64,000 bases of DNA from Clostridia bacterium (lineage in GTDB: Bacteria > Bacillota > Clostridia > Oscillospirales > CAG-272). Location of the stretch: assembly GCA_017503325.1 (NCBI GenBank), contig JAFVTI010000016.1, positions 1-64,000 on the forward strand, given 5' to 3'. This document shows, piece by piece, positions 25,042-34,158 of the stretch. Each line of letters opens with the position of its first letter. The stretch's first letter is position 1. Position numbers and translations under genes: made by a program. The notes under the pieces are model-generated. The model was given only the letters and a program-made list of their open reading frames with translations. It did not search any database and was not told where the DNA came from.

Positions 25042-26523
25042 TTATTCGGCATAACCCAGCGTTACGCTGACAATATTTGCCACGCCGTCGCGGTAATAGG
25101 TCAGCTCAACCGTCTCTCCGCCGTTGTGCTGATTGATCACGTCCATCAGATCGTAAATGGTGGCAAGCTCCTGCCCGTCCGCCAGCACGATGATATCATC
25201 CTTCTGCAGCTTATTGGCTGCATCCAGCCCGGGCGTGGTGCTCTGGACCCAAACACCCGTGTAAGGCGCGTAAAACACCTCTTCGGGATTCAATTCCGCA
25301 TCCTCGGGCGATACCTCCTGAATGCGATTTTCCTCGGGAATGTTGATATAATATTTGCCGGCCTCTACGCCAACGCCCACAATACCGATCAAGGGACGCT
25401 TGGTGGTAATGGGCGACTCGCCCGGCTCACCGGTCTCGATAATATTGTTAAGCAACACCATCGCACCGTCGATCGGGATGGCAAAGCCCATATTTTCGTA
25501 CTGGCCCGAAAGCTTCATGGTGATAATGCCCAGCACCTCACCGTTGGAATTGACCAAGGGTCCGCCCGAGTTGCCCGGGTTGACGGGGGTGTCGGTCTGG
25601 ATCAGCTTCATTTTCTTTTGCAGAATGCCCTCGTTGTCGTAGATCTTGACCTCTCTTTGTGCAAAGGAAACCACGCCCTTGGTCACGCTCCAGGCATATT
25701 CCTCGCCTGCAGGCGTTCCCACAGCGTACACGTTCTGGCTGTCCACCACGTCAGCAGACTTGCCGATCCTTGCACAGTAAAGCCCCTGAGCGTTGACCTT
25801 GATCACGGCAAGGTCGTCGATCTCGGAATATCCGATCACCTCGGCAACCGCTGCCTGACCGTTATAGAACTTGACGGTCACGGTCTGCGCATCCTCCACA
25901 ACGTGGTAATTGGTCGCAATATAGCCGTCCGGGGTCAGCACGATACCTGTGCCCGTACCAACACCCTCGGCAGTCTTGGCCGTAATGACCACGGTATAGT
26001 TACGTACCGATTCGAGTGCCGAGACCTCAATGGTCTGCTCATCGCCGCCGCCAATCACGGTGACGTCCCCCGTAAAGCCACCCTGCACGGGCTGCTCCGC
26101 AGGAGGATTGACGATCGCGTCGATCACGTCAAACACCAACACGCCCGCCAGGACGCCAAAGCAAAGCGCGAACACAACGGTCACCACAATGGCATACACC
26201 CAAACGCCGCGGGATCTGCCGCGCTTTTTGTTCTTTTGATCGTGCGCGCGCTGCTCCTCGTAGCTCCAGCGATATCTGTAATCTTGCTCGTCGGCAGGCT
26301 GTTGCTTTTGTGCTCTCTCTTCTGCAAAGATCTGCTCTGCCTGCTCGGCAATCTGTGCCTCGGTCGGCAGCTCTTGCGCACTCTGCTGCTCTGCAATCTC
26401 GTCCGCCGGCTCTTGTACCGGCTCTTGTACCGGCTCTTGTACCGACTCTTGCGCCGGCTCGGTAGCCGATTGATTTAATTCTTCCCCGTTTTGCTCGGGA
26501 TTCAGTTCACGGTTCTCTTCCAA
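25042..26523 (-). CDS. HtrA/DegP-like membrane serine protease with PDZ domain
   Basis: 493 aa starting at a TTG (26523) with GGGGGAG 6 bp upstream; no ATG fits. Residues 1-105 are acidic and disordered, with VQEP repeated three times (DNA: a 12-bp unit repeated at 26406-26441). One membrane segment at about 108-130. Trypsin-like domain with His207 (NYHVV), Asp237 (EIDDLAV) and Ser319 (GNSGGP), then one PDZ domain (about 395-490, GLDAANKLQKDDIIVLADGQ). It should degrade misfolded proteins on the outer face of the membrane. It overlaps nothing but starts 2 bp after the kinase stop, so it is co-expressed with the two-component pair. Confidence 0.92.
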   Translation of the reverse strand: MEENRELNPEQNGEELNQSATEPAQESVQEPVQEPVQEPADEIAEQQSAQELPTEAQIAEQAEQIFAEERAQKQQPADEQDYRYRWSYEEQRAHDQKNKKRGRSRGVWVYAIVVTVVFALCFGVLAGVLVFDVIDAIVNPPAEQPVQGGFTGDVTVIGGGDEQTIEVSALESVRNYTVVITAKTAEGVGTGTGIVLTPDGYIATNYHVVEDAQTVTVKFYNGQAAVAEVIGYSEIDDLAVIKVNAQGLYCARIGKSADVVDSQNVYAVGTPAGEEYAWSVTKGVVSFAQREVKIYDNEGILQKKMKLIQTDTPVNPGNSGGPLVNSNGEVLGIITMKLSGQYENMGFAIPIDGAMVLLNNIIETGEPGESPITTKRPLIGIVGVGVEAGKYYINIPEENRIQEVSPEDAELNPEEVFYAPYTGVWVQSTTPGLDAANKLQKDDIIVLADGQELATIYDLMDVINQHNGGETVELTYYRDGVANIVSVTLGYAE

Positions 26524-26525
26524 AG

Positions 26526-28001
26526 TTACTCCCCCTCTCGTCCTTTTTCGGGAGCGTCGGTCTCGGGCAGCATAAAGGTAAATTCACACCATTCTCCGGC
26601 TACGCTGTCCACCGAAATACTCTCATGATGGGCTTCAATAACGGTCTTGACGATATACAATCCAAGACCCACGCCCTTTTTATCCAATCCGCGACTCTTG
26701 TCGCTCTTATAAAATCGTTCAAATACGTACGGCAGGTCCTCGGCAGGAATGCCCTGGCCCTGATTGTAAACGCGCACTCTGACCTTTTCGCCCTTTTTGA
26801 CGCGCTCCAGGCAAATGCGCAGCTTGCCGCCCTCTTTTGAGAATTTTACCGCATTGTCCACCAGATTATACACGATCTGATACATGGCGTCACGGTCAGC
26901 CATCACAAACAGATTCTCGTCCTCGCACTCAAATTCCACGTCCAGTCTTTTTTGATCAATCTTTTGCTCAAACGAGATCAGAATCAATCTGCAGACCTCA
27001 CAGATATCAAACGGAGCAGAAACAAACTTGCGATCCCCCGCCTGGATACGCGAAAGATCCAGCAGCTGCGAGACAAGTCTTGACAGCCTCTTGACCTCCT
27101 CGGACACAATGCCCAGATAATACGTCTGCTGATCCGCCGGGATCACACCGTCCAGAATTCCGTCAATAAAGCCGGAAATGGTGGTCATGGGCGTGCGCAG
27201 GTCGTGCGAGACGTTGGCCATAAACGAGGTGCGCATGTTATCCAGCGCCTCCAAGGATTGCGCCATGTTGTTCATCGCGCGCGCCAGCTCTGCTACCTCG
27301 TCGTTTCCGTGCACGGGAACGCGCACGTCAAATTTCCCCGCTGCAAAGCTTTTTGCAGCGCGGCTCATTTCCTTGAGCGGCGTGATGATACGCTCGGTGA
27401 TGAAATAGAACGCGATCAACGCGGCAAGCATGACCCAAAGGCTGGCTGCCATGATGACCTGCACCGTGGAATCACGCAGATCCCGCCAATCGTTGGAGTC
27501 CGCGCAGACCAGCAGCACGCCGTAAACGTCATCCCCTTCGGTCAGCGGATGCGCATGCACGGTATGCGACTGCTCAAAGAGCCCCGCAAAGGTATCACTC
27601 GTGCGTACGTGCTCACCTGCAAGCACCTGATCAAGCTCTTGCATGGGCAGAACCTTGCCCACCTCCAAAAGCTCGCGATCTACGCCCTGACGCATCAGAA
27701 GCGTACCGTTCTCATCTGCCAGCATGATGGTCACGCCGTCGGCATTGACGGTCAGCGCTTGCAGGATCTGTGCAATACTGTGCTCGTTTTGCGTCACGTA
27801 CTGCGAAAACGGCATATCATTTTGGTAATTCTCGTCCACATAAGTATACGCAGCAGCAGCCGTATCGGTGATGACCTCGACCTTGACCTGCTCGGAATAG
27901 CCATTGATGATATTTCCGATGATCATGATCAGCAGCATAAAGCTGACCACAATGATCAGCAAAAACGCCGAGATATACTTAAAAAACAGACTCTTAAACA
28001 C
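26526..28001 (-). CDS. Membrane sensor histidine kinase
   Basis: 491 aa, GTG start at 28001. TM1 at 8-30, extracytoplasmic sensor domain about 31-180, TM2 about 180-202, HAMP about 203-255, then HisKA with the H-box VSHDLRTP (His266) and HATPase with NLVDNAVKFS, GQGIPAEDLPYVFERFYKSDKS and GVGLGLYIVK. It phosphorylates the OmpR-type regulator encoded 9 bp upstream. The sensor domain carries a PAS-like pattern (VTIMLADENGTLLMR). Linkage to HtrA and MgtC suggests envelope stress as the signal. Confidence 0.93.
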   Translation of the reverse strand: MFKSLFFKYISAFLLIIVVSFMLLIMIIGNIINGYSEQVKVEVITDTAAAAYTYVDENYQNDMPFSQYVTQNEHSIAQILQALTVNADGVTIMLADENGTLLMRQGVDRELLEVGKVLPMQELDQVLAGEHVRTSDTFAGLFEQSHTVHAHPLTEGDDVYGVLLVCADSNDWRDLRDSTVQVIMAASLWVMLAALIAFYFITERIITPLKEMSRAAKSFAAGKFDVRVPVHGNDEVAELARAMNNMAQSLEALDNMRTSFMANVSHDLRTPMTTISGFIDGILDGVIPADQQTYYLGIVSEEVKRLSRLVSQLLDLSRIQAGDRKFVSAPFDICEVCRLILISFEQKIDQKRLDVEFECEDENLFVMADRDAMYQIVYNLVDNAVKFSKEGGKLRICLERVKKGEKVRVRVYNQGQGIPAEDLPYVFERFYKSDKSRGLDKKGVGLGLYIVKTVIEAHHESISVDSVAGEWCEFTFMLPETDAPEKGREGE

Positions 28002-28010
28002 GGTTTTCTC

Positions 28011-28703
28011 TTAACTCAGCAGCTCGAACTTGTAGCCAACTCCCCAAACGGTTTTGAGGATCCACTTATCCGACGCGCCCTCCAGCTTTTCACGCAGTCT
28101 CTTGACATGCACGTCAACCGTTCTGGAGTCACCCAGGTAGTCAAAGCCCCATACCTTATCCAGAAGCTGATCGCGGGTAAATACGCGATTGTAATTGGAA
28201 GCCAAGAAGTAAAGCAGCTCCAGCTCCTTGGGAGGAATGTCCACGCTCTTGCCCTTGAGCTTGAGCTCGTATTTCTGGCGGCTGATCTCAATATTCTCAA
28301 ACTTGACCACCTCGTCGTCATCCTGGTTGGCATGTGCCTGATAGCGGCGCAGCACAGCCTTGACGCGTGCGGAAAGTTCCTTCATATCAAAGGGCTTGAC
28401 CAAGAAATCGTCTGCGCCCAGCTCAAGGCCCAGCACCTTGTCAAATACCTCGCCCTTTGCGGTGATCATGATAATGGGCTTGGAGGACATTTCGCGGATC
28501 TCGCGGCAGACCTGCCAGCCGTCCTTTTTGGGCAGCATAATGTCAAGCAGCACGATGTCGGGCTCATACATTTTGAAATAGCTGATGCCCTCCACGCCGT
28601 CAGACGCGGTCTTGACCTCGTAGCCCTCGTTGGTAAAGTACACCTTAAGTAATTCGCTGATATTGTTGTCGTCATCCACAACAAGAATTTTGGTATCCAT
28701 CAT
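28011..28703 (-). CDS. OmpR/PhoB-family response regulator
   Basis: 230 aa. Receiver domain 4-120 with the acidic pocket VVDDD (10-12), phospho-acceptor Asp54 (LLDIMLP) and Lys in FLVKPF. A winged-helix DNA-binding domain spans about 130-228 (PPKELELLYFLASN, DSRTVDVHVKRLREKLE). AAGGAGGG precedes the ATG by 10 bp. It heads the operon RR-kinase-HtrA-MgtC and probably regulates it. Confidence 0.94.
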   Translation of the reverse strand: MMDTKILVVDDDNNISELLKVYFTNEGYEVKTASDGVEGISYFKMYEPDIVLLDIMLPKKDGWQVCREIREMSSKPIIMITAKGEVFDKVLGLELGADDFLVKPFDMKELSARVKAVLRRYQAHANQDDDEVVKFENIEISRQKYELKLKGKSVDIPPKELELLYFLASNYNRVFTRDQLLDKVWGFDYLGDSRTVDVHVKRLREKLEGASDKWILKTVWGVGYKFELLS

Positions 28704-28840
28704 GGGAAGTACCCTCCTTGTATTTTGTCATTTTAATTTTTCAATCGTATCATACAAGCACAATAGGGTGTTTGTGTGATAAATGAATGAATTTTGTCGG
28801 AAATTTTTTCAAAATTGCCGATTTTTTATGATCCTTCATA

Positions 28841-28869
28841 ATTATATCACAATTTATTGCATTTGTAAA
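28841..28869 (-). promoter_or_regulatory. Promoter of two-component/HtrA/MgtC operon
   Basis: Minus strand: TTTACA (28864-28869), 17-bp spacer, TATAAT (28841-28846). The leader would be about 130 nt and very AT-rich. Nothing else is recognisable between 28704 and 28936. Confidence 0.65.
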
Positions 28870-28938
28870 GAATTTTTTCAAAAATAGTTAACAATTATAT
28901 GCTGCCTTCCATGCCTGTATTTTGCAATTTACACATAA

Positions 28939-29278
28939 AAAAGAAATGCCCCGTGGGGCTGCAAAATTAGCGAAAAAACCCGCACAAAACAAGGGTTGTT
29001 TCACTTGGATACGATCCTTATTTGTTGGTTTATAAGTTGTTGTCGCAGGCGCTGGCGATCACATATTTCGGCTTTGCCGAAATTCTCGCCCCTACAAGTG
29101 TCTTTGTTTTGGGTTTTATATCATAAACCCCTTACATAATTCCCTGTAGGGGCGATCAGTGATCGCCAGCGCCCGCGGCAACTAAATATTGAAAGCATAT
29201 GCATAAACAAGAGCTGTCTTTTGGTTAAGACAGCTTTGTTTTTTCGCTTATTTCTCAGCCCCGTGGGGCATTTCTTTT
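28939..29278. mobile_element. Composite miniature inverted-repeat element, copy 1
   Basis: Terminal inverted repeats AAAAGAAATGCCCC-GT-GGGGCTG (positions 28939-28961) and its complement at 29256-29278. It encodes no protein. An inner core at 29039-29182 has its own inverted ends (GCGCTGGCGATCA). A hairpin AGCTGTCTT/AAGACAGCT at 29212-29236 followed by TGTTTTTT acts as an intrinsic terminator. The outer arms are almost identical to 49771-50097, but the core is reversed. It lies 15 bp after the stop of the minus-strand glycosidase gene. Confidence 0.85.
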
Positions 29279-29293
29279 GAAACGTCAGACGTC

Positions 29294-31387
29294 TTACACG
29301 TCAAGAACCCTGTCAAGCGGGATGACGTACTCGGCAAAGGACAACGCCTTGGCGCACACGATTGCAACACGCCCCTGCACGGTGAGCGTTACCGCAATCT
29401 CGCCAATCTGCATATCGTCCTGCTTGTTCATGCTCTGGGGGGCTGGGGCAGTCAGAGCAATGCCGTCGAAGCATCCGTCCGATACCTCAATTGCTCCCAG
29501 ATCCAGCAAGATCGTACCTTCTTTGTCTCCCTTATTGAGCACGTTCAGCACAAGTGCATTCCCCTGCTCGTTGACCGACAGCTGCACCTGCACGGGATCC
29601 CCCATCTGCGGATGATAATCCTCAATTTTCAGTGTTCTGTATGCCTTTGTATGTGCAAAGCGATGCAGCACCATACCGGCAGCCGTGGGATACGCACACT
29701 CCTTGGGCGTTTCAATGGCGGATTGCGCGTGCGTATTTGCCAGGTTATTGAAGTTGACAAAGCCAATCTCACGGCCGTATCTCTGCCACATCATGAGAAT
29801 GGACGCGGCATTCAGCGCATACGACCACTTGCTGAACAGATAGCACTTGGTCAGCTTGTTATCCTCTCTGGGGGCCATGTTATACATGTCCGCGCCGCCC
29901 AAGGGCAGCCACTCGGTGTTGCAGTAGAGCAGATGCGTGCCGTTTTTCTCGTTATACGCACGAAGAATCGCCAGCTTTTTTTGCATATAGCTCTCGTCCG
30001 AGCCGCGGTCGGCAATGAAATCAATATCCTTGCCCGCGATCTCCAGCATTCTCTCAAGCCCTTCCAGGTTGTAGCTGTAAGTATCGATGCCGATATTGAC
30101 CGTGGGATCGACCGCCTTCATGGCGCGGGAATACACGATGCAGGCACGCGCGTACTCCTCGGGTGTAAACCAGCGGTGCACCTCGTTGTCCATCTCCCAG
30201 TATTTGACGTTGTACGGCCTCTCGCGGCCGTTTGCAATGCGGGCGCGGCCGCCCTCGGTGCTCTCGTCGCCGTTGCAGTATTCTACCCAGGCAGCAGCCT
30301 CGCGCGCGCCCTGCTCTATATTTGCAAAGTGCGGAAGGTCTCTGCCGTGGCGTGCTGCGTGGATGGTGGGATCCTCGGGATCCTTCCCAAGACTTTCGGG
30401 CGGTACGTAATCAAAGAATCGCTTATAGGGGTTGAACATATTGACGCAGATCATGGACTCGCCGCCGATCGCCTCTGCGTAAGACGCAAGCTCGTCCGTG
30501 CCCACGTCGTTGTACTGATAGCCGCCCCAGAAATACGACTTCATGGGCGGGCGGTAGTCACCCACACCGTCGCGCCAATTATAAAACGACGCAAAGCAGC
30601 CACCCGGCCAGCGCACAACAGCGGGAGATACGTACTTTCCCGCCTCAACCGCGCTCTTTTTCATGCGACGGGTGGCGTCGTGCGGCAGCAGCGAAAAATC
30701 GTCGCACAGCACACTCGTCTGCCCTTCCAGCAGCAACGCAAACGTGTATCTGCCCTCATCCGGCACGGTAAAGGTGGCCTGTACGGGGGTATAATCCTTC
30801 CCGATCGGGTCAAGTGCGCAGGTCGCGACGGGATCGCTCACGCTGCCCTCACGGTAAATTGCAATGCGCAGAGCGGGATTGCCCTTGGCCAGCTTGATCT
30901 TGCCCTTAAAGGTGTAGGTTACACCGTCAAAGCAGTATTTGCCGTCCTGCGCAAGGCCGCCAAGGTCGTCCGAGTCGTTGACCACGCGCATGGCGTGCTC
31001 GCCGTGACAGCCGCCCGCGACAATGCCGATGCGCACGTCTGCCGTGGGAGACTGCTCGATGACAAAGGTGGAGTCATCCTCAATGAGCTGATGCCCCGCC
31101 GTGCCGGGAAAGGCAAACCAGGCGTTGTGCTCGTAACCCGAATGGTACCAGTCGAACACGCGCCAGTCAGTCTCGCAGCGCGAGGAATGGTCGTTTTCAT
31201 CCTCCAGAAGATCAAACCAAAGCTTGTTGATCATGCGATACGGATAAAATGGCTCAAAGCTGCGGTTAAAAAACATTTCGGCAATCATGCCCTCCACCTG
31301 CAGTCCGTAGCCAAGCTCGATAAAATTCGAGGCAAGCTTGGGGCTTATGGGCGTGGAATGATAGCTTGTCGTGGCAGTCAGTTTCAT
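29294..31387 (-). CDS. GH51-like alpha-L-arabinofuranosidase
   Basis: 697 aa without signal peptide, so cytoplasmic. Layout follows GH51: N-terminal beta segment with FIELGYGLQVEGMIAEMFFNRSFE, a carbohydrate-binding-like insert (about 150-235), then the (beta/alpha)8 barrel with VVRWPGGCFASFYNWRDGVG, YWEMDNEVHRW (acid/base Glu about 399) and YCNTEWLP (nucleophile Glu about 490), and a C-terminal beta domain. It would release arabinose from short arabino-oligosaccharides. The motifs deviate from the classical GNE and DEW patterns, so another activity within the clan is possible. It starts 13 bp after the anti-sigma-like gene and is probably co-transcribed. Confidence 0.75.
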   Translation of the reverse strand: MKLTATTSYHSTPISPKLASNFIELGYGLQVEGMIAEMFFNRSFEPFYPYRMINKLWFDLLEDENDHSSRCETDWRVFDWYHSGYEHNAWFAFPGTAGHQLIEDDSTFVIEQSPTADVRIGIVAGGCHGEHAMRVVNDSDDLGGLAQDGKYCFDGVTYTFKGKIKLAKGNPALRIAIYREGSVSDPVATCALDPIGKDYTPVQATFTVPDEGRYTFALLLEGQTSVLCDDFSLLPHDATRRMKKSAVEAGKYVSPAVVRWPGGCFASFYNWRDGVGDYRPPMKSYFWGGYQYNDVGTDELASYAEAIGGESMICVNMFNPYKRFFDYVPPESLGKDPEDPTIHAARHGRDLPHFANIEQGAREAAAWVEYCNGDESTEGGRARIANGRERPYNVKYWEMDNEVHRWFTPEEYARACIVYSRAMKAVDPTVNIGIDTYSYNLEGLERMLEIAGKDIDFIADRGSDESYMQKKLAILRAYNEKNGTHLLYCNTEWLPLGGADMYNMAPREDNKLTKCYLFSKWSYALNAASILMMWQRYGREIGFVNFNNLANTHAQSAIETPKECAYPTAAGMVLHRFAHTKAYRTLKIEDYHPQMGDPVQVQLSVNEQGNALVLNVLNKGDKEGTILLDLGAIEVSDGCFDGIALTAPAPQSMNKQDDMQIGEIAVTLTVQGRVAIVCAKALSFAEYVIPLDRVLDV

Positions 31388-31400
31388 ATCTGTTCCCCTT

Positions 31401-32243
31401 TTACTCTGTCAGTCCTTGTATAAAATCAATGAGCAGGTCGTAGTCGTGAGTGGTAACGTGGTGCTCGTAGCCATCCTTATAAATGCAGGCCTGGTGAATG
31501 TTCATGCTCTCCACGTAAACGTAGTAGCAGGTCTTGTCGCCCACCGTGAGCACCTCGGCATTTTCCCCGTTACTCATGCCGGTTGAATCGAAATTGCTGA
31601 TCGAATACGACACCTGCCCGTCGCTGAACACAAAGGTCAGATGCATCTCGGTCCCGCTGTCCTTGATCAGCAGAATGCGCTCAATCGTGGTGCCCTCGGG
31701 CAGACGCGTGGGATACAGCATGCCCGCAAAGCCGCTGTTTTGCCTTGCCTCGTCAATTGAGGCGTACTGTGCCTCCAGCTCACTCTTGCTCAGGCTCACC
31801 TTGTCGCCGTCAATGCTCTCGCCCGGCTTGGAGTCGGCCAGCCAATCGAGATGCTGCATAAGAAAATTCCACGCAGGCGAGCCGCTGTTGGCCAAGGAAG
31901 TGCCAACAGAGAGAGAGCAGATCAGCAGTACAATGGCCGCCACCAGCAAAACGCGCCATAAAACGCGTCCATGATTGGATTTGATAATTTTTCTCGCAGG
32001 TGCGCGCGAAGCGGCCTTTTGCTTGATCAGCGCAAGCCCCCGCGCATACTCCGCCTCGGTGATCTCGCCCCCGTCGTGCGCAAGATACGCCTCGCACTCA
32101 CTGCAAGCCAAAATCAGCTCCTCGTCCGCCTTGTCCTTTTGCACTTCGGCATCGATCAGCGCAAACAGCCACGCCCTGACCTGCTCGTCCGATGCGCCCG
32201 TCGGATCAAAGCGCAAAAGCTTTTGATTGTCAGATTGATTCAT
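31401..32243 (-). CDS. Anti-sigma factor-like membrane protein
   Basis: 280 aa, AAAGGAG upstream. Residues 1-95 are cytoplasmic and helical; there is a CSEC pattern at about 48-51. One membrane helix at about 97-117, then an extracytoplasmic domain with a DUF4367-like look (GMLYPTRLPEGTTIERILLIKD, LTFVFSDGQVSYSISNFDS). This layout is common for proteins encoded right behind ECF sigma factors in Clostridia. It would hold the sigma factor at the membrane until an outside signal arrives. It is 95 bp downstream of the sigma gene. Confidence 0.75.
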   Translation of the reverse strand: MNQSDNQKLLRFDPTGASDEQVRAWLFALIDAEVQKDKADEELILACSECEAYLAHDGGEITEAEYARGLALIKQKAASRAPARKIIKSNHGRVLWRVLLVAAIVLLICSLSVGTSLANSGSPAWNFLMQHLDWLADSKPGESIDGDKVSLSKSELEAQYASIDEARQNSGFAGMLYPTRLPEGTTIERILLIKDSGTEMHLTFVFSDGQVSYSISNFDSTGMSNGENAEVLTVGDKTCYYVYVESMNIHQACIYKDGYEHHVTTHDYDLLIDFIQGLTE

Positions 32244-32338
32244 TCCCTACTCCTTTACAAAAACACCCTGTCAAATAACCCTTCATAAATACACATGTCC
32301 GATTTTTGCAAAACGTTTCATGCTTTTTGAAAAAATTT

Positions 32339-32860
32339 TCAGCTTGCAAAAATTTCGGGCAATTTTCTGGCAATTTTCTTGCGGATCTGATGCCATTTGA
32401 CACGCACCGTGATTTCGCTCAGACCCATAAGGTGCGCGATCTCTGCCGTTTTGTAGTCCTTTTCGATCTTGTAACAAAAAACGGTCAGCTCACGCGGGGT
32501 CAGTATGGTCTTGATCCTTTCGACGTAGGCAAGGTAAGCGTCGTGCTCCTCCTTGGCGTCGGGCTCGTCAAGTGGCTCGGTCGCATGCTCAAAAAGATCC
32601 TCCAGGCTGAACACCACAGGGTTCTTTTTGTGCACCTTATGGTGCTGCAGCGCCTTGAAGCGCGCAGTTCTGTAAAGGAATACCGCAATCGCACCCTCAT
32701 GGTGATTCGCAAATTCATCCCAATGCAGATGCAGCACCACAAAGGTATCCGCAGCAAGATCCTCCGCGTCCTGGACGCCAAGGCCGAAATGCCGTTGCAG
32801 ATACCGCTCTATGGTGGCTCGGTATTTGATATATGCTTGATCAAAATCTATCTCATGCAT
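32339..32860 (-). CDS. ECF-type RNA polymerase sigma factor
   Basis: 173 aa. Region 2 covers about 8-75 (YLQRHFGLGVQDAEDLAADTFVV split over the helix) and region 4 about 118-170 (LTPRELTVFCYKIEKDYKTAEIAHLMGLSEITVRVKWHQIRKKI as separate landmarks). No region 3. It would direct polymerase to its own promoter and a small regulon. The following anti-sigma-like and GH51 genes may be targets. GAAGGATAAT precedes the ATG. Confidence 0.9.
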   Translation of the reverse strand: MHEIDFDQAYIKYRATIERYLQRHFGLGVQDAEDLAADTFVVLHLHWDEFANHHEGAIAVFLYRTARFKALQHHKVHKKNPVVFSLEDLFEHATEPLDEPDAKEEHDAYLAYVERIKTILTPRELTVFCYKIEKDYKTAEIAHLMGLSEITVRVKWHQIRKKIARKLPEIFAS

Positions 32861-32898
32861 GATATTATCCTTCGTAAGTCGCTTTCTCTTTCCCTTCC

Positions 32899-32908
32899 AT
32901 TATAGCAC
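32899..32908 (-). promoter_or_regulatory. Extended -10 promoter of sigma operon
   Basis: Minus strand TG-C-TATAAT (TATAAT at 32899-32904) with no good -35. The ATG lies 38 bp downstream. Confidence 0.45.
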
Positions 32909-32975
32909 GTTTTGCGCAAAAAAGATAGCCTAATTTCAAAATGCGCAAAAAAATTCCGATTTTTCCAAATTGGGC

Positions 32976-33006
32976 TTGACTCTATAGTTGACTATAATGT
33001 TATAAT
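32976..33006 (+). promoter_or_regulatory. MerR-type promoter, 19-bp spacer with dyad
   Basis: TTGACT (32976-32981) and TATAAT (33001-33006) are 19 bp apart, with the dyad ATAGT-TG-ACTAT (32984-32995) inside. Confidence 0.75.
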
Positions 33007-33036
33007 AGAGATAACGAGCAAGAGGAAGGTGAAAAC

Positions 33037-34143
33037 ATGCTGAAAATCGGAGAATTTGCCAAGATGTGCGGGGCAAGCGTGCAAACGCTGCGCTACTACG
33101 ATCAGATCGGCGTATTTTGCGCGGATTATATCGATCCGGACTCGGGCTACCGCTACTATAGCCGGGACAAATTCAAAACCTTTGCGCTGATCGAGCAGCT
33201 CAAGCAGCTGGATTTTTCGCTGGACGAGATCAAGGAGTTCCTTGCCTGCACCCCCGCACAGCAGTGCCGGATCTATCGCGATAAGAAGGATTCGATCATG
33301 AAGGGGATTCACAACAAGTATAGACAGATCGGTCAGATCGACGTAAACTGCACAACGACTCAGCCCGGCATCCTTCCCCTGAACGAGCAAAGCCTGCAAA
33401 TGCCTTTTGAGGATGACCCGTGTGTGATTGGCAAATGGACGTACTGCGGCATTCTGGAAAAGGCCGGAGCGTTTGAGAGTGAGCAAAATCTTATCAAAGA
33501 GCCGGGCGCAATCCCTCAAAATCTGTTTTTTATCCCCGGTGGATGTAATATATGGATGTACTTCTGGAGTCGGGGCTACGTATATTATTTGTTGCCCGAA
33601 TTCAATGCCATCGTTCCCAATGCATACCGCGTTTTCCGCGTGGGAGACGTCACGTACATGGAGATCGATTGGATGGTCAATATTTTTCTTGGGGAGTCGC
33701 ACGAATGCGTCGTACGTATCTACCGTCAAGAGGACACACGTGCCTACACCGAGCGCGAAACGCACGTGGTTCACGACAATCTCGACGTACCGTACTTTGC
33801 CGATGATCGCGTGCTCGGAGAATGGGAGACCGTGGATATTGTGCGCGATTCCACAAAATTTGACAGTAAGAAAACGTACTGGCAAGGCGATTTTTGGATC
33901 GTGGATATGCAATTTTTCCCGCGAGGCGTTTGTAAGCAAACGCGCAGACATAGCGGTGGACTGTATCACAACGGCTTGGAATACTCTGCAGGCGTGATCC
34001 TGGATCGCGGGCCACAGTTCGCGCAGCATTATGAGATCATAACACAAAACGGAGAGCAATATCTGATCATGGAACACAAAAGCGGCGACTATTCCCATAC
34101 GGGAAAGGTTTTGTGTTATTACGTATTCAAAAAGAAAACATAA
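33037..34143 (+). CDS. MerR-family regulator with two-lobed C-terminal domain
   Basis: 368 aa. N-terminal MerR HTH (KIGEFAKMCGASVQTLRYYDQIGV, SLDEIKEFLACTPAQQCRIY as landmarks), dimer helix to about 110, then a 250-residue region. That region has two lobes with the same opening: FEDDPCVIGKWTYCG (about 127) and FADDRVLGEWETVDI (about 255), each followed by aromatic beta strands (FFIPGG/QFFPRG). The G-x-W opening recalls calycin-type barrels, so ligand binding is plausible. It is a close paralogue of the protein at 35547-36647. AGGAAGGTG precedes the ATG. The promoter has the MerR 19-bp spacer. Confidence 0.85.
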   Translation: MLKIGEFAKMCGASVQTLRYYDQIGVFCADYIDPDSGYRYYSRDKFKTFALIEQLKQLDFSLDEIKEFLACTPAQQCRIYRDKKDSIMKGIHNKYRQIGQIDVNCTTTQPGILPLNEQSLQMPFEDDPCVIGKWTYCGILEKAGAFESEQNLIKEPGAIPQNLFFIPGGCNIWMYFWSRGYVYYLLPEFNAIVPNAYRVFRVGDVTYMEIDWMVNIFLGESHECVVRIYRQEDTRAYTERETHVVHDNLDVPYFADDRVLGEWETVDIVRDSTKFDSKKTYWQGDFWIVDMQFFPRGVCKQTRRHSGGLYHNGLEYSAGVILDRGPQFAQHYEIITQNGEQYLIMEHKSGDYSHTGKVLCYYVFKKKT

Positions 34144-34158
34144 ATCGGAGGCAAGTCA

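Noticed and set aside
29039..29182. CRISPR-like repeat signal from repeated GGCGATC strings
   Set aside because: The repeats are inverted ends of one miniature element, not regularly spaced direct repeats, and no cas genes are present.
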